Of a stretch of DNA of 64,000 bases, positions 1 to 9,036 are shown piece after piece (the first letter of the stretch is position 1; each line of letters starts with the position of its first letter). Below the pieces are notes generated by a model. That model saw only the letters and a list, made by a program, of their open reading frames with translations. It was not told where the DNA came from and did no database searches. The stretch comes from Methylobacterium mesophilicum. Lineage in GTDB: Bacteria > Pseudomonadota > Alphaproteobacteria > Rhizobiales > Beijerinckiaceae. The translations under genes were made by a program, and so were the position numbers. The stretch lies in the NCBI RefSeq assembly GCF_022179445.1, contig NZ_BPQU01000019.1, forward strand, positions 34,401 to 98,400, in the 5' to 3' direction.

Positions 1-919
1 GCTTGCGCCCGATCGCGTCCGACAGCGCGCCGCCCACTGGCAGCCAGATGAAGTTGGTGATCGCCACGCACAGGGTGACGATCAGGCTGTCGGTCTCGGT
101 GAGCTTGAGGACGGTCTTGCCGAAGGTCGGGGTGTACACGGTGATCATGTAGAAGGTCACCGTGGTCATGGTGGAGAGCATCATGCCGAGCAGCACGATC
201 CGCCAGTTGGCTGCGACCGTGGTGAGGATCTCGCGCGTGCTCGGATGGTGGGTCCGCTGGGCGAATTCCTGGGTCTCCTGCAGGGAGCGCCGGATGAAGA
301 AGATGAACGGCACGATCAGGCAGCCGATGAAGAACGGGATGCGCCAGCCGAAATCGCCGATCTGCTGCTTGGTCAGGTAGGCGTTCAGCCCGTAGCCGAT
401 CACGGCCGCGAACATGATCGCCACCTGCTGGCTCGCCGACTGGAACGACGTGTAGAAGCCCTTCCGCCCGGGCGTGGCGATCTCGAACAGGTAGATCGAG
501 ACGCCGCCGATCTCGACGCCGGCCGAGAAGCCCTGCAGCAGGCGGCCGGCCAGCACGATCAGGGGCGCGGCGATGCCGATGGTCCCGTAGCTCGGGCAGA
601 AGGCGATCAGCACCGTGCCGCTCGCCATGATCGCCAGGGTGACGATCAGGCCCTTCCGGCGTCCGATCCGGTCGATATAGGCGCCGAGCACGATCGCCCC
701 GAGGGGCCGCATCAGCGCGCCGAGCCAGAAGGTCCCGAAGGTCAGGAGCAGCTCGGTGGTCTCGTTGCCCGAGGGGAAGAACGCCCGCGCGATGGAGCTG
801 GCGTAGAACCCGAACAGGAAGAAATCGAACATCTCCAGGAAGTTGCCGCTCGTCGCGCGGAGGATCGCCCCGATCCTGGATTGCAGGCTCGCCCCGACGG
901 CGCCCGGATCACCGGCCAT
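1..919 (-). CDS. MFS transporter, metabolite:H+ symporter type (citrate/tricarballylate-like), partial
   Basis: Inner-membrane symporter of the major facilitator superfamily, MHS subgroup; the carboxyl end lies beyond the left edge of the window. Reading from position 919, the amino end gives MAGDPGAVGASLQSRIGAIL followed by a 'TSGNFLEMFDFFLFGFYA' segment typical of CitA/TcuC-like citrate and tricarballylate carriers. The inter-helix loop 'GAYIDRIGRRKG' (around 660-690) is the family signature. It starts 24 bases after the stop of the 2HCT citrate carrier upstream, so the two are probably one transcript for uptake of citrate or a related tricarboxylate. The family is clear; the substrate is inferred from similarity and from the neighbour. 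Confidence 0.85.
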   Translation of the reverse strand, partial: MAGDPGAVGASLQSRIGAILRATSGNFLEMFDFFLFGFYASSIARAFFPSGNETTELLLTFGTFWLGALMRPLGAIVLGAYIDRIGRRKGLIVTLAIMASGTVLIAFCPSYGTIGIAAPLIVLAGRLLQGFSAGVEIGGVSIYLFEIATPGRKGFYTSFQSASQQVAIMFAAVIGYGLNAYLTKQQIGDFGWRIPFFIGCLIVPFIFFIRRSLQETQEFAQRTHHPSTREILTTVAANWRIVLLGMMLSTMTTVTFYMITVYTPTFGKTVLKLTETDSLIVTLCVAITNFIWLPVGGALSDAIGRK

Positions 920-943
920 GACGCAACGCTCCCCGATCTCGAT

Positions 944-2314
944 TCACGCGCCGATCCATTTCATCGCGATGATCGTCCCGGTGACGGTCAGGGCGCCGCC
1001 GATCCGGGTGGCGATCTGGGCGAACGGCATCAGCGCCATGCGGTTGGCCGCCGTGAGGATCGCCACGTCGCCGGTGCCGCCCTGGCCGCTGTGGCAGGCG
1101 TTCACGATGGCGGTCTCGATCGGGTACATCCCGAGGGCGCGGCCGACGAAGAAGCCGGTGACCATCAGCGTGGACACGGTGGACACGATGGTGATCAGGT
1201 TCACCAGGGTGAACGCCGCCATCAGCTCGTTCCAGGGGGTGAGCGCCACCCCGATGGCGAAGAGCAGCGGGTAGGTCATCGAGACCTGCACGAACTTGTA
1301 GACCACGAAGCCGCCGGCCTGGAGATGGGGCGACACGGCGCTGCCGAGCTTGGCGAACACCGCCAGGAACAGCATCGCCACCGGCGCCGGCAGGCCGACG
1401 AGGTGGTGGGCGACGACCCCGAGCAGGTAGAGGGTGATGGCCGTGAGCCCGGCCGCGCCGATCGTGGCGGCGTCGATCTGGCCGCGGGCCGCCTCGGAGC
1501 GCGCCTGCGCGTCGCTCGATTCCATGCCCTCCGCGCCCGGCTGGAGCCGGCCCTCGCCGGTGAGGTGGGGATAGCGCTTGCCGACATAGTTGAGGGTGCC
1601 GGCGAAGATGATCGCGGTGAGCGAGCCGAGCATCACCGGCGGCAGCACCTGGGCGAACACGACGCCCTGCTGCTGGCCCAGGATCGCCGCGTAGCCGATG
1701 GAGAGCGGAATCGCGCCCTCGCCGACGCCGCCGGCCATGATCGGCACCACGATGAAGAAGAAGGTCTTGTAGGGGCCGAGCCCGAGCGCGGTGCCGACCA
1801 GGGTGCCGACGATGGCGGCCGCCACCGAGCCGACCGCGAGGGGCGCGAAGATCTTGAGGAAGCCCTTGATCAGGACGTCGCGATCCATGCCCAGGATCGA
1901 GCCGACGATGATCGTGGCGATGTAGATGTAGAGGAAGTTGGTGAACTTCGTGAAGTCGAAGATCGCCTTCTCCATCTGGGGCGGCACCAGCTTGTAGTAG
2001 ACGAGCGCCGACGGGATGAAGGTCGCGAAGATCGCGCCCGCGCCGATGTTGCGCAGGATCGGGATGCGCTTGCCGATCTCGGCGCAGGTGAAGCCGCCCA
2101 TCACCAGGACGGCGATCATGGTCGGCCCGTCCGGCTTGACCTCGCCCTCCTGGACCAGGACCACCAGCAGGATCGCCACGATGACGTAGAGCGGCAGCGG
2201 AATGATGCCGATCTTCATGTCGACCAGGCGCCACCAGCCCTCGGGCCAGAACCGTGCGGCGCGGCGCTCGTTGAGCGGCGTCGGCACGGGACTCGTCGAG
2301 GCGCTACTGGTCAT
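944..2314 (-). CDS. 2-hydroxycarboxylate transporter (2HCT) family, citrate:cation symporter-like
   Basis: Secondary transporter of the CitS/CitP/MleP family that takes up citrate, malate or similar 2-hydroxycarboxylates across the inner membrane. The 456-residue protein matches the usual family length (about 440-450). It carries both re-entrant-loop GGxG motifs: GGVGEGAIPLS at residues 195-205 and GQGGTGD at about 410-416. These loops form the substrate path in known members. Start chosen at 2314 because the mRNA has GGAGGA just upstream; longer reading to 2581 adds an arginine/proline-rich stretch with no family resemblance. It is followed by an MHS-type symporter, so two unrelated citrate-type carriers appear to be co-transcribed. 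Confidence 0.88.
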   Translation of the reverse strand: MTSSASTSPVPTPLNERRAARFWPEGWWRLVDMKIGIIPLPLYVIVAILLVVLVQEGEVKPDGPTMIAVLVMGGFTCAEIGKRIPILRNIGAGAIFATFIPSALVYYKLVPPQMEKAIFDFTKFTNFLYIYIATIIVGSILGMDRDVLIKGFLKIFAPLAVGSVAAAIVGTLVGTALGLGPYKTFFFIVVPIMAGGVGEGAIPLSIGYAAILGQQQGVVFAQVLPPVMLGSLTAIIFAGTLNYVGKRYPHLTGEGRLQPGAEGMESSDAQARSEAARGQIDAATIGAAGLTAITLYLLGVVAHHLVGLPAPVAMLFLAVFAKLGSAVSPHLQAGGFVVYKFVQVSMTYPLLFAIGVALTPWNELMAAFTLVNLITIVSTVSTLMVTGFFVGRALGMYPIETAIVNACHSGQGGTGDVAILTAANRMALMPFAQIATRIGGALTVTGTIIAMKWIGA

Positions 2315-2549
2315 CGGCTTCCTCCGGACTTCCGACCACGCGCGGGCCCTTCCGGCCTTCGCCGCGCGGCCCCGATCGCCCCGACGGTCGCGACCTGGGC
2401 CGCCCGGTCGGCGGAGATAAAGTCGAATCCGGCGTATCAGCGCCCGCACAGGGCGGCAACGCGAACCGCGGGACAAAGCGCGCCACCTGTATTGGGGAGA
2501 GGGATTAAGCCGGCACCTCCAGTCGTCGCGTGGACGCACGATCGGGGAC

Positions 2550-2574
2550 GGCGCCGGGGGTGCCCCCCGGCGCC
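2550..2574 (-). terminator. GC-rich hairpin after porin 1
   Basis: A near-perfect GGCGCCGGGG / CCCCGGCGCC inverted repeat with a tiny loop lies 12 bases past the stop of the first porin gene. There is no T run on the minus strand after it, so it may be a weak or factor-assisted terminator, or an mRNA 3' stabiliser. Confidence 0.5.
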
Positions 2575-2585
2575 GGCTCATCGGA

Positions 2586-4178
2586 TCAGAAGTCGCGCTG
2601 CACGCGGAAGCGGACGTGCGTCATCGAATCCTGCGTCGCCGTCCGCGGCACGAACGTGCCGTTGTTGATGGCGGCGACGTTCGCGTAGGCACCCGGGCCC
2701 TTGTCGAGGTCGATCACCCGGCCGCTCTTCACGCCGACCTGGGTGTAGAAGGCCTCGACGCCGATATCGAGATCCGCCACCGGCGACCAGATCAGGCTGC
2801 CGCCGACCACGTACTGGTAGGTGTCCCGCAGGGCCTGGCTCAGCTGGTAGAACCGGGTGCCGGGCACGCCGACGCCGTTGGTGCCGAAGCTGTTGCCGCT
2901 CGGGTTCACCAAGCTGAACAGCGCGCCCTGGGCCAGGCGGGCGCCGGCCGAGAAATCCTGCTCGCCGTAGGAGCCGAACAGCGCCGAGCGCCATTCCGGC
3001 GACCAGTAGTGCAGGTACGACGCCACCGCCGAGAAGCTGGTCGAGGTCTGGAGCTGGCCGGTGAACGGGTTGACCGACGCGTCGGCGAAGTACTGCTCGA
3101 ACTTCTGGGTATCGAAGCCAGTATTGGACTGCGCGTAGCAGCCGGCGATCATGCAATAGCCGGCATAGCTCTGCGCGCCGTTGGCGTAGGCCCCCTGCAG
3201 ATAGAGGGTATCCCCCGGGGCAATCGCCGGCAGGTTGACCTTCACGCCGCCCTGCACGCCCCAGCCCTGGACCGAGTTGGCATGCCGGATGCCGGTGAGC
3301 ACGCCACCCGCGCCCGCGGGCGTGTTGGTGCTCAGGTTGCCGACGTTGATCTCATGCGTGGCGGCCGAGAGCTGGGCCGAGCCCCAGGCCTGATCGATTC
3401 GCAGGGCGCCGACGAAATCGGGCAGCCGCGAGCGCTGGACGGCGTCGACGTTGCCGTAGCGGGACGGCCGGCCACTCGTGTAGCCGACGAAGACGGGGGC
3501 GAGCGCGTTCCCGGACGGCGAGAAGACCGGCGAGCGGGTGAAGACCGGGTCTTCCACCGACAGGGTCGCCGAGACGCCGTTGCCGAAGGTGGCGGTGTAG
3601 GCGAGCAGGTTGGTGGATGAATTGTCCGAGCCCGAGGTCGCGCCGTAGAACTCGAAATCGTGGGCGTAGAAGTCGTAGAACGACGAGGCGCGACCGGCGG
3701 TGAGGCCGGCGAACTGGATGAACGCCTTGTCGACGTTCACGTATTGCTGCGCCCGATTCACCTCATCGACGCCCGTGGCACGATAGGCTTGGCCGATACG
3801 CACCATCGTGCCGGAATGGATGGTTCCGGTGCGGGAGGCGGCATCCAGGCGCACGAAGGCGCGCAGGGCGCCGTAGGCGGTCTGGGTGCGGGCATCCATG
3901 TTGAAGCGCGCCAGCCCCCGGAAGCCCGACGTGTCGCCGGCCGCGCCCGGCTGGCGGCTGGACGAGGTCTGGTAGGCCCCCTCGAACCGGGCCCGGCCCG
4001 AGACGCGCAGGCACGTGTCGGTGCCCGGGATGTAGAAGAAGCCGGCCCCGAAGGCCGAGCAGACGCGGACGAACTCGATCGGCGCCGCCTTCTTGATCGG
4101 AAAGTCGGCGGCCTGGGCGGATCCGACCGCGACGAACGCGGTCGCGGATCCGAGCAAGAAATGGTTCAATAATCTCAT
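2586..4178 (-). CDS. Porin_2-family outer-membrane porin (copy 1 of 4)
   Basis: Outer-membrane diffusion channel of the alphaproteobacterial porin family (PF02530-like), 530 residues. A signal peptide (residues 1-23, cleavage after SAQA) precedes the family amino end ADFPIKKAAPIEFVRVCSAF and the 'PGTDTCLRVSGRARFE' strand. The protein ends in the beta-barrel signal RVQRDF with a terminal Phe. ATG at 4178 has a GGGGGT ribosome site; a TTG one codon upstream is less likely. It is the most diverged of four tandem copies. The upstream region is unusually AT-rich, which suits a strongly expressed, regulated porin. Pore selectivity cannot be read from the sequence. Confidence 0.93.
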   Translation of the reverse strand: MRLLNHFLLGSATAFVAVGSAQAADFPIKKAAPIEFVRVCSAFGAGFFYIPGTDTCLRVSGRARFEGAYQTSSSRQPGAAGDTSGFRGLARFNMDARTQTAYGALRAFVRLDAASRTGTIHSGTMVRIGQAYRATGVDEVNRAQQYVNVDKAFIQFAGLTAGRASSFYDFYAHDFEFYGATSGSDNSSTNLLAYTATFGNGVSATLSVEDPVFTRSPVFSPSGNALAPVFVGYTSGRPSRYGNVDAVQRSRLPDFVGALRIDQAWGSAQLSAATHEINVGNLSTNTPAGAGGVLTGIRHANSVQGWGVQGGVKVNLPAIAPGDTLYLQGAYANGAQSYAGYCMIAGCYAQSNTGFDTQKFEQYFADASVNPFTGQLQTSTSFSAVASYLHYWSPEWRSALFGSYGEQDFSAGARLAQGALFSLVNPSGNSFGTNGVGVPGTRFYQLSQALRDTYQYVVGGSLIWSPVADLDIGVEAFYTQVGVKSGRVIDLDKGPGAYANVAAINNGTFVPRTATQDSMTHVRFRVQRDF

Positions 4179-4786
4179 CAAGACCCCCAGAATTTTGAAG
4201 CCGAAGACGGCAACGCTTCCCGTTTTTCTGCGGAACGCAGATTGTTCTTTGATTTTTTATTTGCAGAAGAGAGATCGGCAAGTTTTACCGCATCTCATCT
4301 TTCGCCGACGATCCTGCGATCCCGATCTTTAGCAAGCAACAGTGATTCAAAGTTCCGCCTGAGCATTTATGAATTTGTTGCTGATCTGCCACGTAACGCG
4401 TGATATGTTTTGATTTTATTCAACTTCAGTATTTGCCATGAGGTATTTGCAATTGGACAATTTTTTCCGTCGTCATTGCTCTTGGTGTAACCAGATGCGC
4501 CCGATCATTGATCATGATCGGCGACAGCACGGAGCGGCGATCCCGCCGAACGGGCGGCGCACCTGCCCCGGACGGTGGCGCGCTTGCACCAACCGCCTCG
4601 TGATCGGCGGCGATCGAGCCGCCATCCCGACCGGGGACAGGGCCGCCGGTCCTCATCGACGAATCGCGGGGGGCCCTCGAGCGCCAGCGCTCGGTCCGGC
4701 GCCCGGGAGCCTGGCGGCGCGATGCACAGCGCAAGGAGGCCCGGCGCAGGGCCGGGCCTCGGGTGTCGCGGCGCCGCAATACCGGC
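4179..4786. other. Gene-free leader of porin 1 and terminator zone of porin 2
   Basis: From about 4190 to 4460 the sequence is strikingly AT-rich for this genome, with runs such as tttgattttttatttgcag, and probably holds the porin 1 promoter and a long 5' leader. From 4500 to 4735 it is GC-rich with short arginine-rich frames that look spurious. A hairpin at 4736-4760 follows porin 2. No further gene is supported. Confidence 0.5.
4736..4760 (-). terminator. Hairpin after porin 2
   Basis: GAGGCCCGGC (4736-4745) pairs perfectly with GCCGGGCCTC (4751-4760) around a 5-base loop, 26 bases past the porin 2 stop. It lacks a T run. The same GGCCCGGC stem core recurs in the terminator of porin 3. Confidence 0.55.
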
Positions 4787-6388
4787 TCAGAAGTCGCGCT
4801 GGACCCGCAGGCGGATCTGCGAGACCGAATCCTGGGTCGCAGTCCGGGGCATGAAGGTGCCGGCGTTGATCTGGGCGATGGCACCGTAGGCGCCCGGGCT
4901 CTTGTCGAGATCGATCGCCCGGCCGCTCTTCAGGCCGATCTGCGTGTAGTAGCCCTCGACGCCGACATCGAGGTCCTTCACCGGCGACCAGATCAGGCTC
5001 GCGCCGGCCACGAACTGGTCGGTGTCGCGGAGCGCCTGGCTCAGTTGATAGAACCGCGTGCCCGGGACGCCGACCGCGTTGGTGCCGAAGGGATTGCCGC
5101 CGGCGAGGGTGCTCACCAGGCCGTAGGCCGCGCCCTGCGCAAGGCGGGCGCCGCGGGCGAAGCCCTGCGCGCCGTAGGAGCCGAAGACGGCCGAGCGCCA
5201 GTCCGGCGACCAGTAGTGCAGGTACGACGCCACCGCGGTGAAGCTCCGCGAGGTCTGCAGCCGGCCGGTGAACGGGTCGACCGTCGCGTCCGAGAAGAAT
5301 TGGCTGAATTTCTGGCCCTGGATCGTCGCCGGGCTCTGTCCGGCAGAGCCGCTGAACGCCGAATAGCCCGTGTAGAACTGCGCGCCCTCGCCGTAGGCGC
5401 CCTGCAGGTACAGGGCGTCGCCCGGCGCGACGGACGGCGTGTTCACCTTCACGCCGCCCTGCACCGCCCAGCCCTGGACGCTGTCGGTGTGCGCGACGGC
5501 GGCGTTCGCGCCGGTGCCGAGCCCGACGTTGCCGACGTTCAGCTCATGGGTGGCGGCCGAAAGCTGCGCGGAGCCCCAGGCCTGGTCGAGGCGCAGGGCA
5601 CCGACGAAGTCGGGCAGGCGCTCGCGCTGGATGCCGTCGATGGCGGCGAAGCTCGACGGAGCGCCCCGGGGATAGCCGACGAAGACCGGGCTGGCCGGAG
5701 CGGCGCCCCCCGAGGGCGCGAAGATCGGCGTGCGGCGGAAGACCGGGTCTTCCACCGACAGGGTCGCCGACAGGCCGTTGCCGAGGGCCGCCGTGTAGGC
5801 GAGCAGGTTGGTCGAGGCGACATCCGAGCCGGCGGTGCTGCCCGACAGCTCGAAATCGTGGGCATAGAAGTCGAAGAACGAGGAGGCGCGACCGGCCGTG
5901 AGCCCGGCGAACTGGATGAACGCCTTGTCGACGTTCACGATCTGCTGGACGCGCCCGACCTGATCGACGCCGGTGGCGACGTAGGCCGAGCCGATGCGCT
6001 CCTGGGTGCCGGATCGGCCCACACCGGCCGCACCGGTCCGGCTTCCGGCCTCGAGGCGCACGAAGGCGCGCAGCGTGCCGTAGGCGGTCTGGGTGCGGGC
6101 ATCGAGGTTGAAGCGCAGCAGCCCGCGATAGCCCGACGTATCGCCGCCGTTGGTCCCGGCCTGCCGGGTATAGCTGGTGATGTAGCCGCCCTCGAACCGG
6201 GCGCGGCCGGAGACGCGCAGGCAGGTGTCGGCGCCCGGGATGAAGAAGAAGCCGGTGCCGTAGGCCGAGCAGACCCGGACATACGCGATCGGTGCCGCCG
6301 TCCCGACCGGAAGGTCGGCCGCGGCGGCTCCCCCGGCCATCGCGAGGGTGGCGGCCGAGCCCAGCAGGAGAGACGTCGATCGCCTCAT
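4787..6388 (-). CDS. Porin_2-family outer-membrane porin (copy 2 of 4)
   Basis: Outer-membrane porin, 533 residues from the ATG at 6388. The start is chosen because MRRSTSLLLGSAATLAMAGG is a normal signal peptide ending AAA before ADLPVGTAAPIAYVRVCSAY. Mature hallmarks match the neighbours: PGADTCLRVSGRARFEGG, a GRASSFFDFYAHDFE strand near residue 180, and the RVQRDF carboxyl end. It differs from the other copies in lacking the lysine pair (PVGTAAP instead of PIKKAAP) and has alanine/glycine-rich loops. Upstream, the porin 3 terminator closes the previous transcript, so this copy probably has its own promoter in the short 6389-6433 gap or is reached by read-through. Confidence 0.92.
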   Translation of the reverse strand: MRRSTSLLLGSAATLAMAGGAAAADLPVGTAAPIAYVRVCSAYGTGFFFIPGADTCLRVSGRARFEGGYITSYTRQAGTNGGDTSGYRGLLRFNLDARTQTAYGTLRAFVRLEAGSRTGAAGVGRSGTQERIGSAYVATGVDQVGRVQQIVNVDKAFIQFAGLTAGRASSFFDFYAHDFELSGSTAGSDVASTNLLAYTAALGNGLSATLSVEDPVFRRTPIFAPSGGAAPASPVFVGYPRGAPSSFAAIDGIQRERLPDFVGALRLDQAWGSAQLSAATHELNVGNVGLGTGANAAVAHTDSVQGWAVQGGVKVNTPSVAPGDALYLQGAYGEGAQFYTGYSAFSGSAGQSPATIQGQKFSQFFSDATVDPFTGRLQTSRSFTAVASYLHYWSPDWRSAVFGSYGAQGFARGARLAQGAAYGLVSTLAGGNPFGTNAVGVPGTRFYQLSQALRDTDQFVAGASLIWSPVKDLDVGVEGYYTQIGLKSGRAIDLDKSPGAYGAIAQINAGTFMPRTATQDSVSQIRLRVQRDF

Positions 6389-6433
6389 CAAAGGCCTCGC
6401 TATTCTTAGCCGGCACAGCGGGACTGGCGCCAG

Positions 6434-6461
6434 AAAAAGCGGCCCGGCGCGGGGCCGGGCC
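6434..6461 (-). terminator. Rho-independent terminator of porin 3
   Basis: On the minus strand GGCCCGGC (6454-6461 complement) and GCCGGGCC (6441-6448 complement) form an 8-bp GC stem followed after two bases by TTTTT (6434-6438). It lies about 60 bases past the porin 3 stop. Classic intrinsic terminator shape. Confidence 0.75.
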
Positions 6462-6522
6462 TTGGAAGTCGAGTGCACGAGGACGGGTGCCGGGACCGAA
6501 GCCCCGGCACCGCTGGGGCGGA

Positions 6523-8109
6523 TCAGAAGTCGCGCTGGACGCGGAAGCGGACCTGCGAGATCGAGTCCTGCGTCGCGGTACGCGGCACGAAGGTGCCGTT
6601 GTTGATGCCGGCGACGTTGTTGTAGGCGGTCGGGCTCTTATCCTGGTCGATCACTCGGCCGCTCTTCAGGCCGATCTGCGTGTAGTAGCCCTCGACGCCG
6701 ATATCGAGATCCTTCACTGGCGACCAGATCAGGCTCGCGCCGGCGACGAACTGGTAGTTGTCGCGGAGCGCCTGGCTCAGCTGATAGAACCGCGTGCCGG
6801 GCACGCCCACGGCGTTGGGGCCGGAGATGAGGCCGGAGCCGGCGAGGCCATAGGCGGCCCCCTGCGCGATACGGGCGGCGCGGGAGAAGCTCTGCTCGCC
6901 GTAGGAGCCGAACAGGGCCGAGCGCCATTCCGGCGACCAGTAGTGCAGGTACGACGCAACAGCGGTGAAGCTCTGCGAGGTCTGCAGCTGGCCGGTGAAC
7001 GGGTTGATCGTGGCGTCCGAGAAGAACTGGTTGAACTTCTGGCCCTGGATCGTCGCCGGGTTCTGCGCGTAGGATCCGCTATACGCGGAATAGCCCGTGT
7101 AGAGCTGCGCGCCGTCACTATAGGCGCCCTGCAGGTACAGGGCGTCGCCAGGCGCGACGAACGGGGTGTTCACCTTCAGGCCGCCCTGCACCGCCCAGGC
7201 CTGGACGCTGTTGGTGTGCGCGATGTTGACGTTCGTGCCTGCGACGGGATTCGTCGCGATATTGCCGACGTTCAGCTCATGGGTGGCGGCCGAGATCTGA
7301 GCCGAGCCCCAGGCCTGGTCGAGGCGCAGGGCACCGACGAAGTCGGGCAGACGCTCGCGCTGAACGGTGTCGATCGTGCTCAGCACGGTCGGAGCGCCCC
7401 GGGTGTAGCCGACGAACACGGGGCTGACGGTGGACGCGTAGGGCGCGAAGATCGGCGTGCGGCGGAAGACCGGGTCTTCCACCGACAGGGTCGCCGACAC
7501 GCCGTTGCCCAGCACCGCCGTGTAGGCGAGCAGGTTGGTCGAGGCGTTGTCCGAGCCGAGCGTGCTGCCGGTGATCTCGAAGTCGTGCGCGTAGAAGTCG
7601 AAGAACGAGGACGCGCGACCGGCGGTCAGGCCGGCGAACTGGATGAACGCCTTGTCGACGTTCATGTATTGCTGAGCGCGACCCACCTGATCGACGCCCG
7701 TTGAGGCGTAGGCCTGGCCGATGCGCTGCTGGGTGCCGGACTGGCCGATGCCGGAATAGCCGGTGCGGCTGCCGGCATCGAGGCGCACGAAGGCGCGGAG
7801 CGTACCGTAGGCGGTCTGGGTGCGGGCATCCATGTTGATGCGCATCCGGCCCTGGTAGCCCGAGGTGTCGCCGTTGCCGCCCTGGCGCGAGTAGCTGGCC
7901 ATGTAGCCGCCCTCGAACCGGGCGCGGCCCGAGATGCGCAGGCAGGTGTCGGTGCCCGGGATGTAGAAGAAGCCGGCCCCGAAGGCGGAGCAGACGCGGA
8001 CGTACTCGATCGGCGCCGCCTTCTTGATCGGAAGGTCGGCGGCCTGGGCTGCCCCGATCGCCGCGAAGGCGGCGGCCGAGCCGAGCAGCGAGCTCTTCAA
8101 GAGCTTCAT
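6523..8109 (-). CDS. Porin_2-family outer-membrane porin (copy 3 of 4)
   Basis: Outer-membrane porin, 528 residues. ATG at 8109 is preceded by GGAG and gives the signal peptide MKLLKSSLLGSAAAFAAIGA cut after AQA, then ADLPIKKAAPIEYVRVCSAF. It ends RVQRDF. The signal peptide, the GTDTCLR strand and the leader just upstream of the start are almost identical to porin 4, which marks these two as the most recent duplicates. Divergence is concentrated in presumed surface loops (for example residues around 220-240 and 300-315). A terminator with a T run follows. Confidence 0.93.
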   Translation of the reverse strand: MKLLKSSLLGSAAAFAAIGAAQAADLPIKKAAPIEYVRVCSAFGAGFFYIPGTDTCLRISGRARFEGGYMASYSRQGGNGDTSGYQGRMRINMDARTQTAYGTLRAFVRLDAGSRTGYSGIGQSGTQQRIGQAYASTGVDQVGRAQQYMNVDKAFIQFAGLTAGRASSFFDFYAHDFEITGSTLGSDNASTNLLAYTAVLGNGVSATLSVEDPVFRRTPIFAPYASTVSPVFVGYTRGAPTVLSTIDTVQRERLPDFVGALRLDQAWGSAQISAATHELNVGNIATNPVAGTNVNIAHTNSVQAWAVQGGLKVNTPFVAPGDALYLQGAYSDGAQLYTGYSAYSGSYAQNPATIQGQKFNQFFSDATINPFTGQLQTSQSFTAVASYLHYWSPEWRSALFGSYGEQSFSRAARIAQGAAYGLAGSGLISGPNAVGVPGTRFYQLSQALRDNYQFVAGASLIWSPVKDLDIGVEGYYTQIGLKSGRVIDQDKSPTAYNNVAGINNGTFVPRTATQDSISQVRFRVQRDF

Positions 8110-9036
8110 AGATATCTCCAAAGCTTCGAGACCCGAAAACACCCACGAGTCCGGTTTATCCGGCCCTCGCAGCGCTCGATGTTGTTGAATTCTGCAATCT
8201 TAAGTGCAGATTTTTAGAGATCTCCCGCGTCCGAGATTCCTCTATGCGGTTTCATATGATGGAATGCGCCTTATCCAAGCAACATCGATATCATTCGATC
8301 TGTGGGATTGATTTGTTTTGTTGCAAAGTCGCAACGCCACGAAAATGTTTTGCAGTATTATTGAATATATAGATTGTAGAATTAGTCTGATTGACGCGGA
8401 TACTTATTGCGAACATCTCACAAGAAATATCTCCGCAGCCGCGATTTTTATCCGCACGCGCGTGGGTCTGCCGATACGGCCGGACCCGGGCTCATCCCGC
8501 GGTGACGCGCCGGCCCATGGTCTCGAGCCGCCGCGTCGTCGGCTCCGTTCGGCGCATCGCCGTGCGGCGGCAGCGGTCGCGACGGCCGGCTCGCGAAGAT
8601 CCGTCGCGCCGGGTCCGCCCGTGATTCGACCGGATCGGCGAATCGATTCGTGCGGCGACGGCGCGGCCGAACGACGGCCCCGGCAGCGCGTCGGGACGCG
8701 GCGGGTATGGGGAGGATGGGGGCGGTCGAGCGGCGCCCCCGGGAACCGGCGCCCGAGGCCGGTCAGCGGCGCGGTGCGGAAACGCGGTCTGGCCGTGATC
8801 CGTGCCGGATGCGGGCTTCGCGGGTTCGGTCCGGAGTTCGTGTGTGGCGGCGGCGCCGCCGGGAACCGTTCGGCGGCGGCCCTGAAGCGGCGACGTCCGG
8901 AAGCGGGGCAGGCGCGGCGTCCGGCGTCATCGAGCCCGCCGACAACGAAAAAGGCCCAGCCGGAGGGCTGGGCCTTGAGATCCGTGGAACCGGGGAACCG
9001 GCGCGGGGGGGTGTATCCCCGCGCCGACGATGCGGC
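8110..9036. other. Gene-free leader of porin 3
   Basis: About 930 bases without a convincing gene. 8110-8135 carries the leader shared with porin 4. 8160-8460 is AT-rich (many TA/AT steps, for example around 8340-8400) and is the likely promoter and long 5' untranslated region of porin 3. 8460-8940 is GC-rich; its open frames on both strands are arginine/proline-rich and lack ribosome sites. The end holds the porin 4 terminator. Confidence 0.5.
8948..8976 (-). terminator. Rho-independent terminator of porin 4
   Basis: Perfect 11-bp stem AAGGCCCAGCC / GGCTGGGCCTT (8951-8961 with 8966-8976), 4-base loop, and a run of five T on the minus strand (8948-8952). It lies 60 bases past the porin 4 stop. 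Confidence 0.85.

Noticed and set aside
245..2668. An 807-codon plus-strand open frame opposite the citrate carrier genes
   Set aside because: It is antisense to two clear transporter genes, is Asp/Arg/Gly/His-rich, and arises from high-GC codon structure. No domain is visible.
4438..4854. Short plus-strand frames upstream of porin 1
   Set aside because: Composition is of the shadow type and they run into the porin 2 coding region on the other strand.
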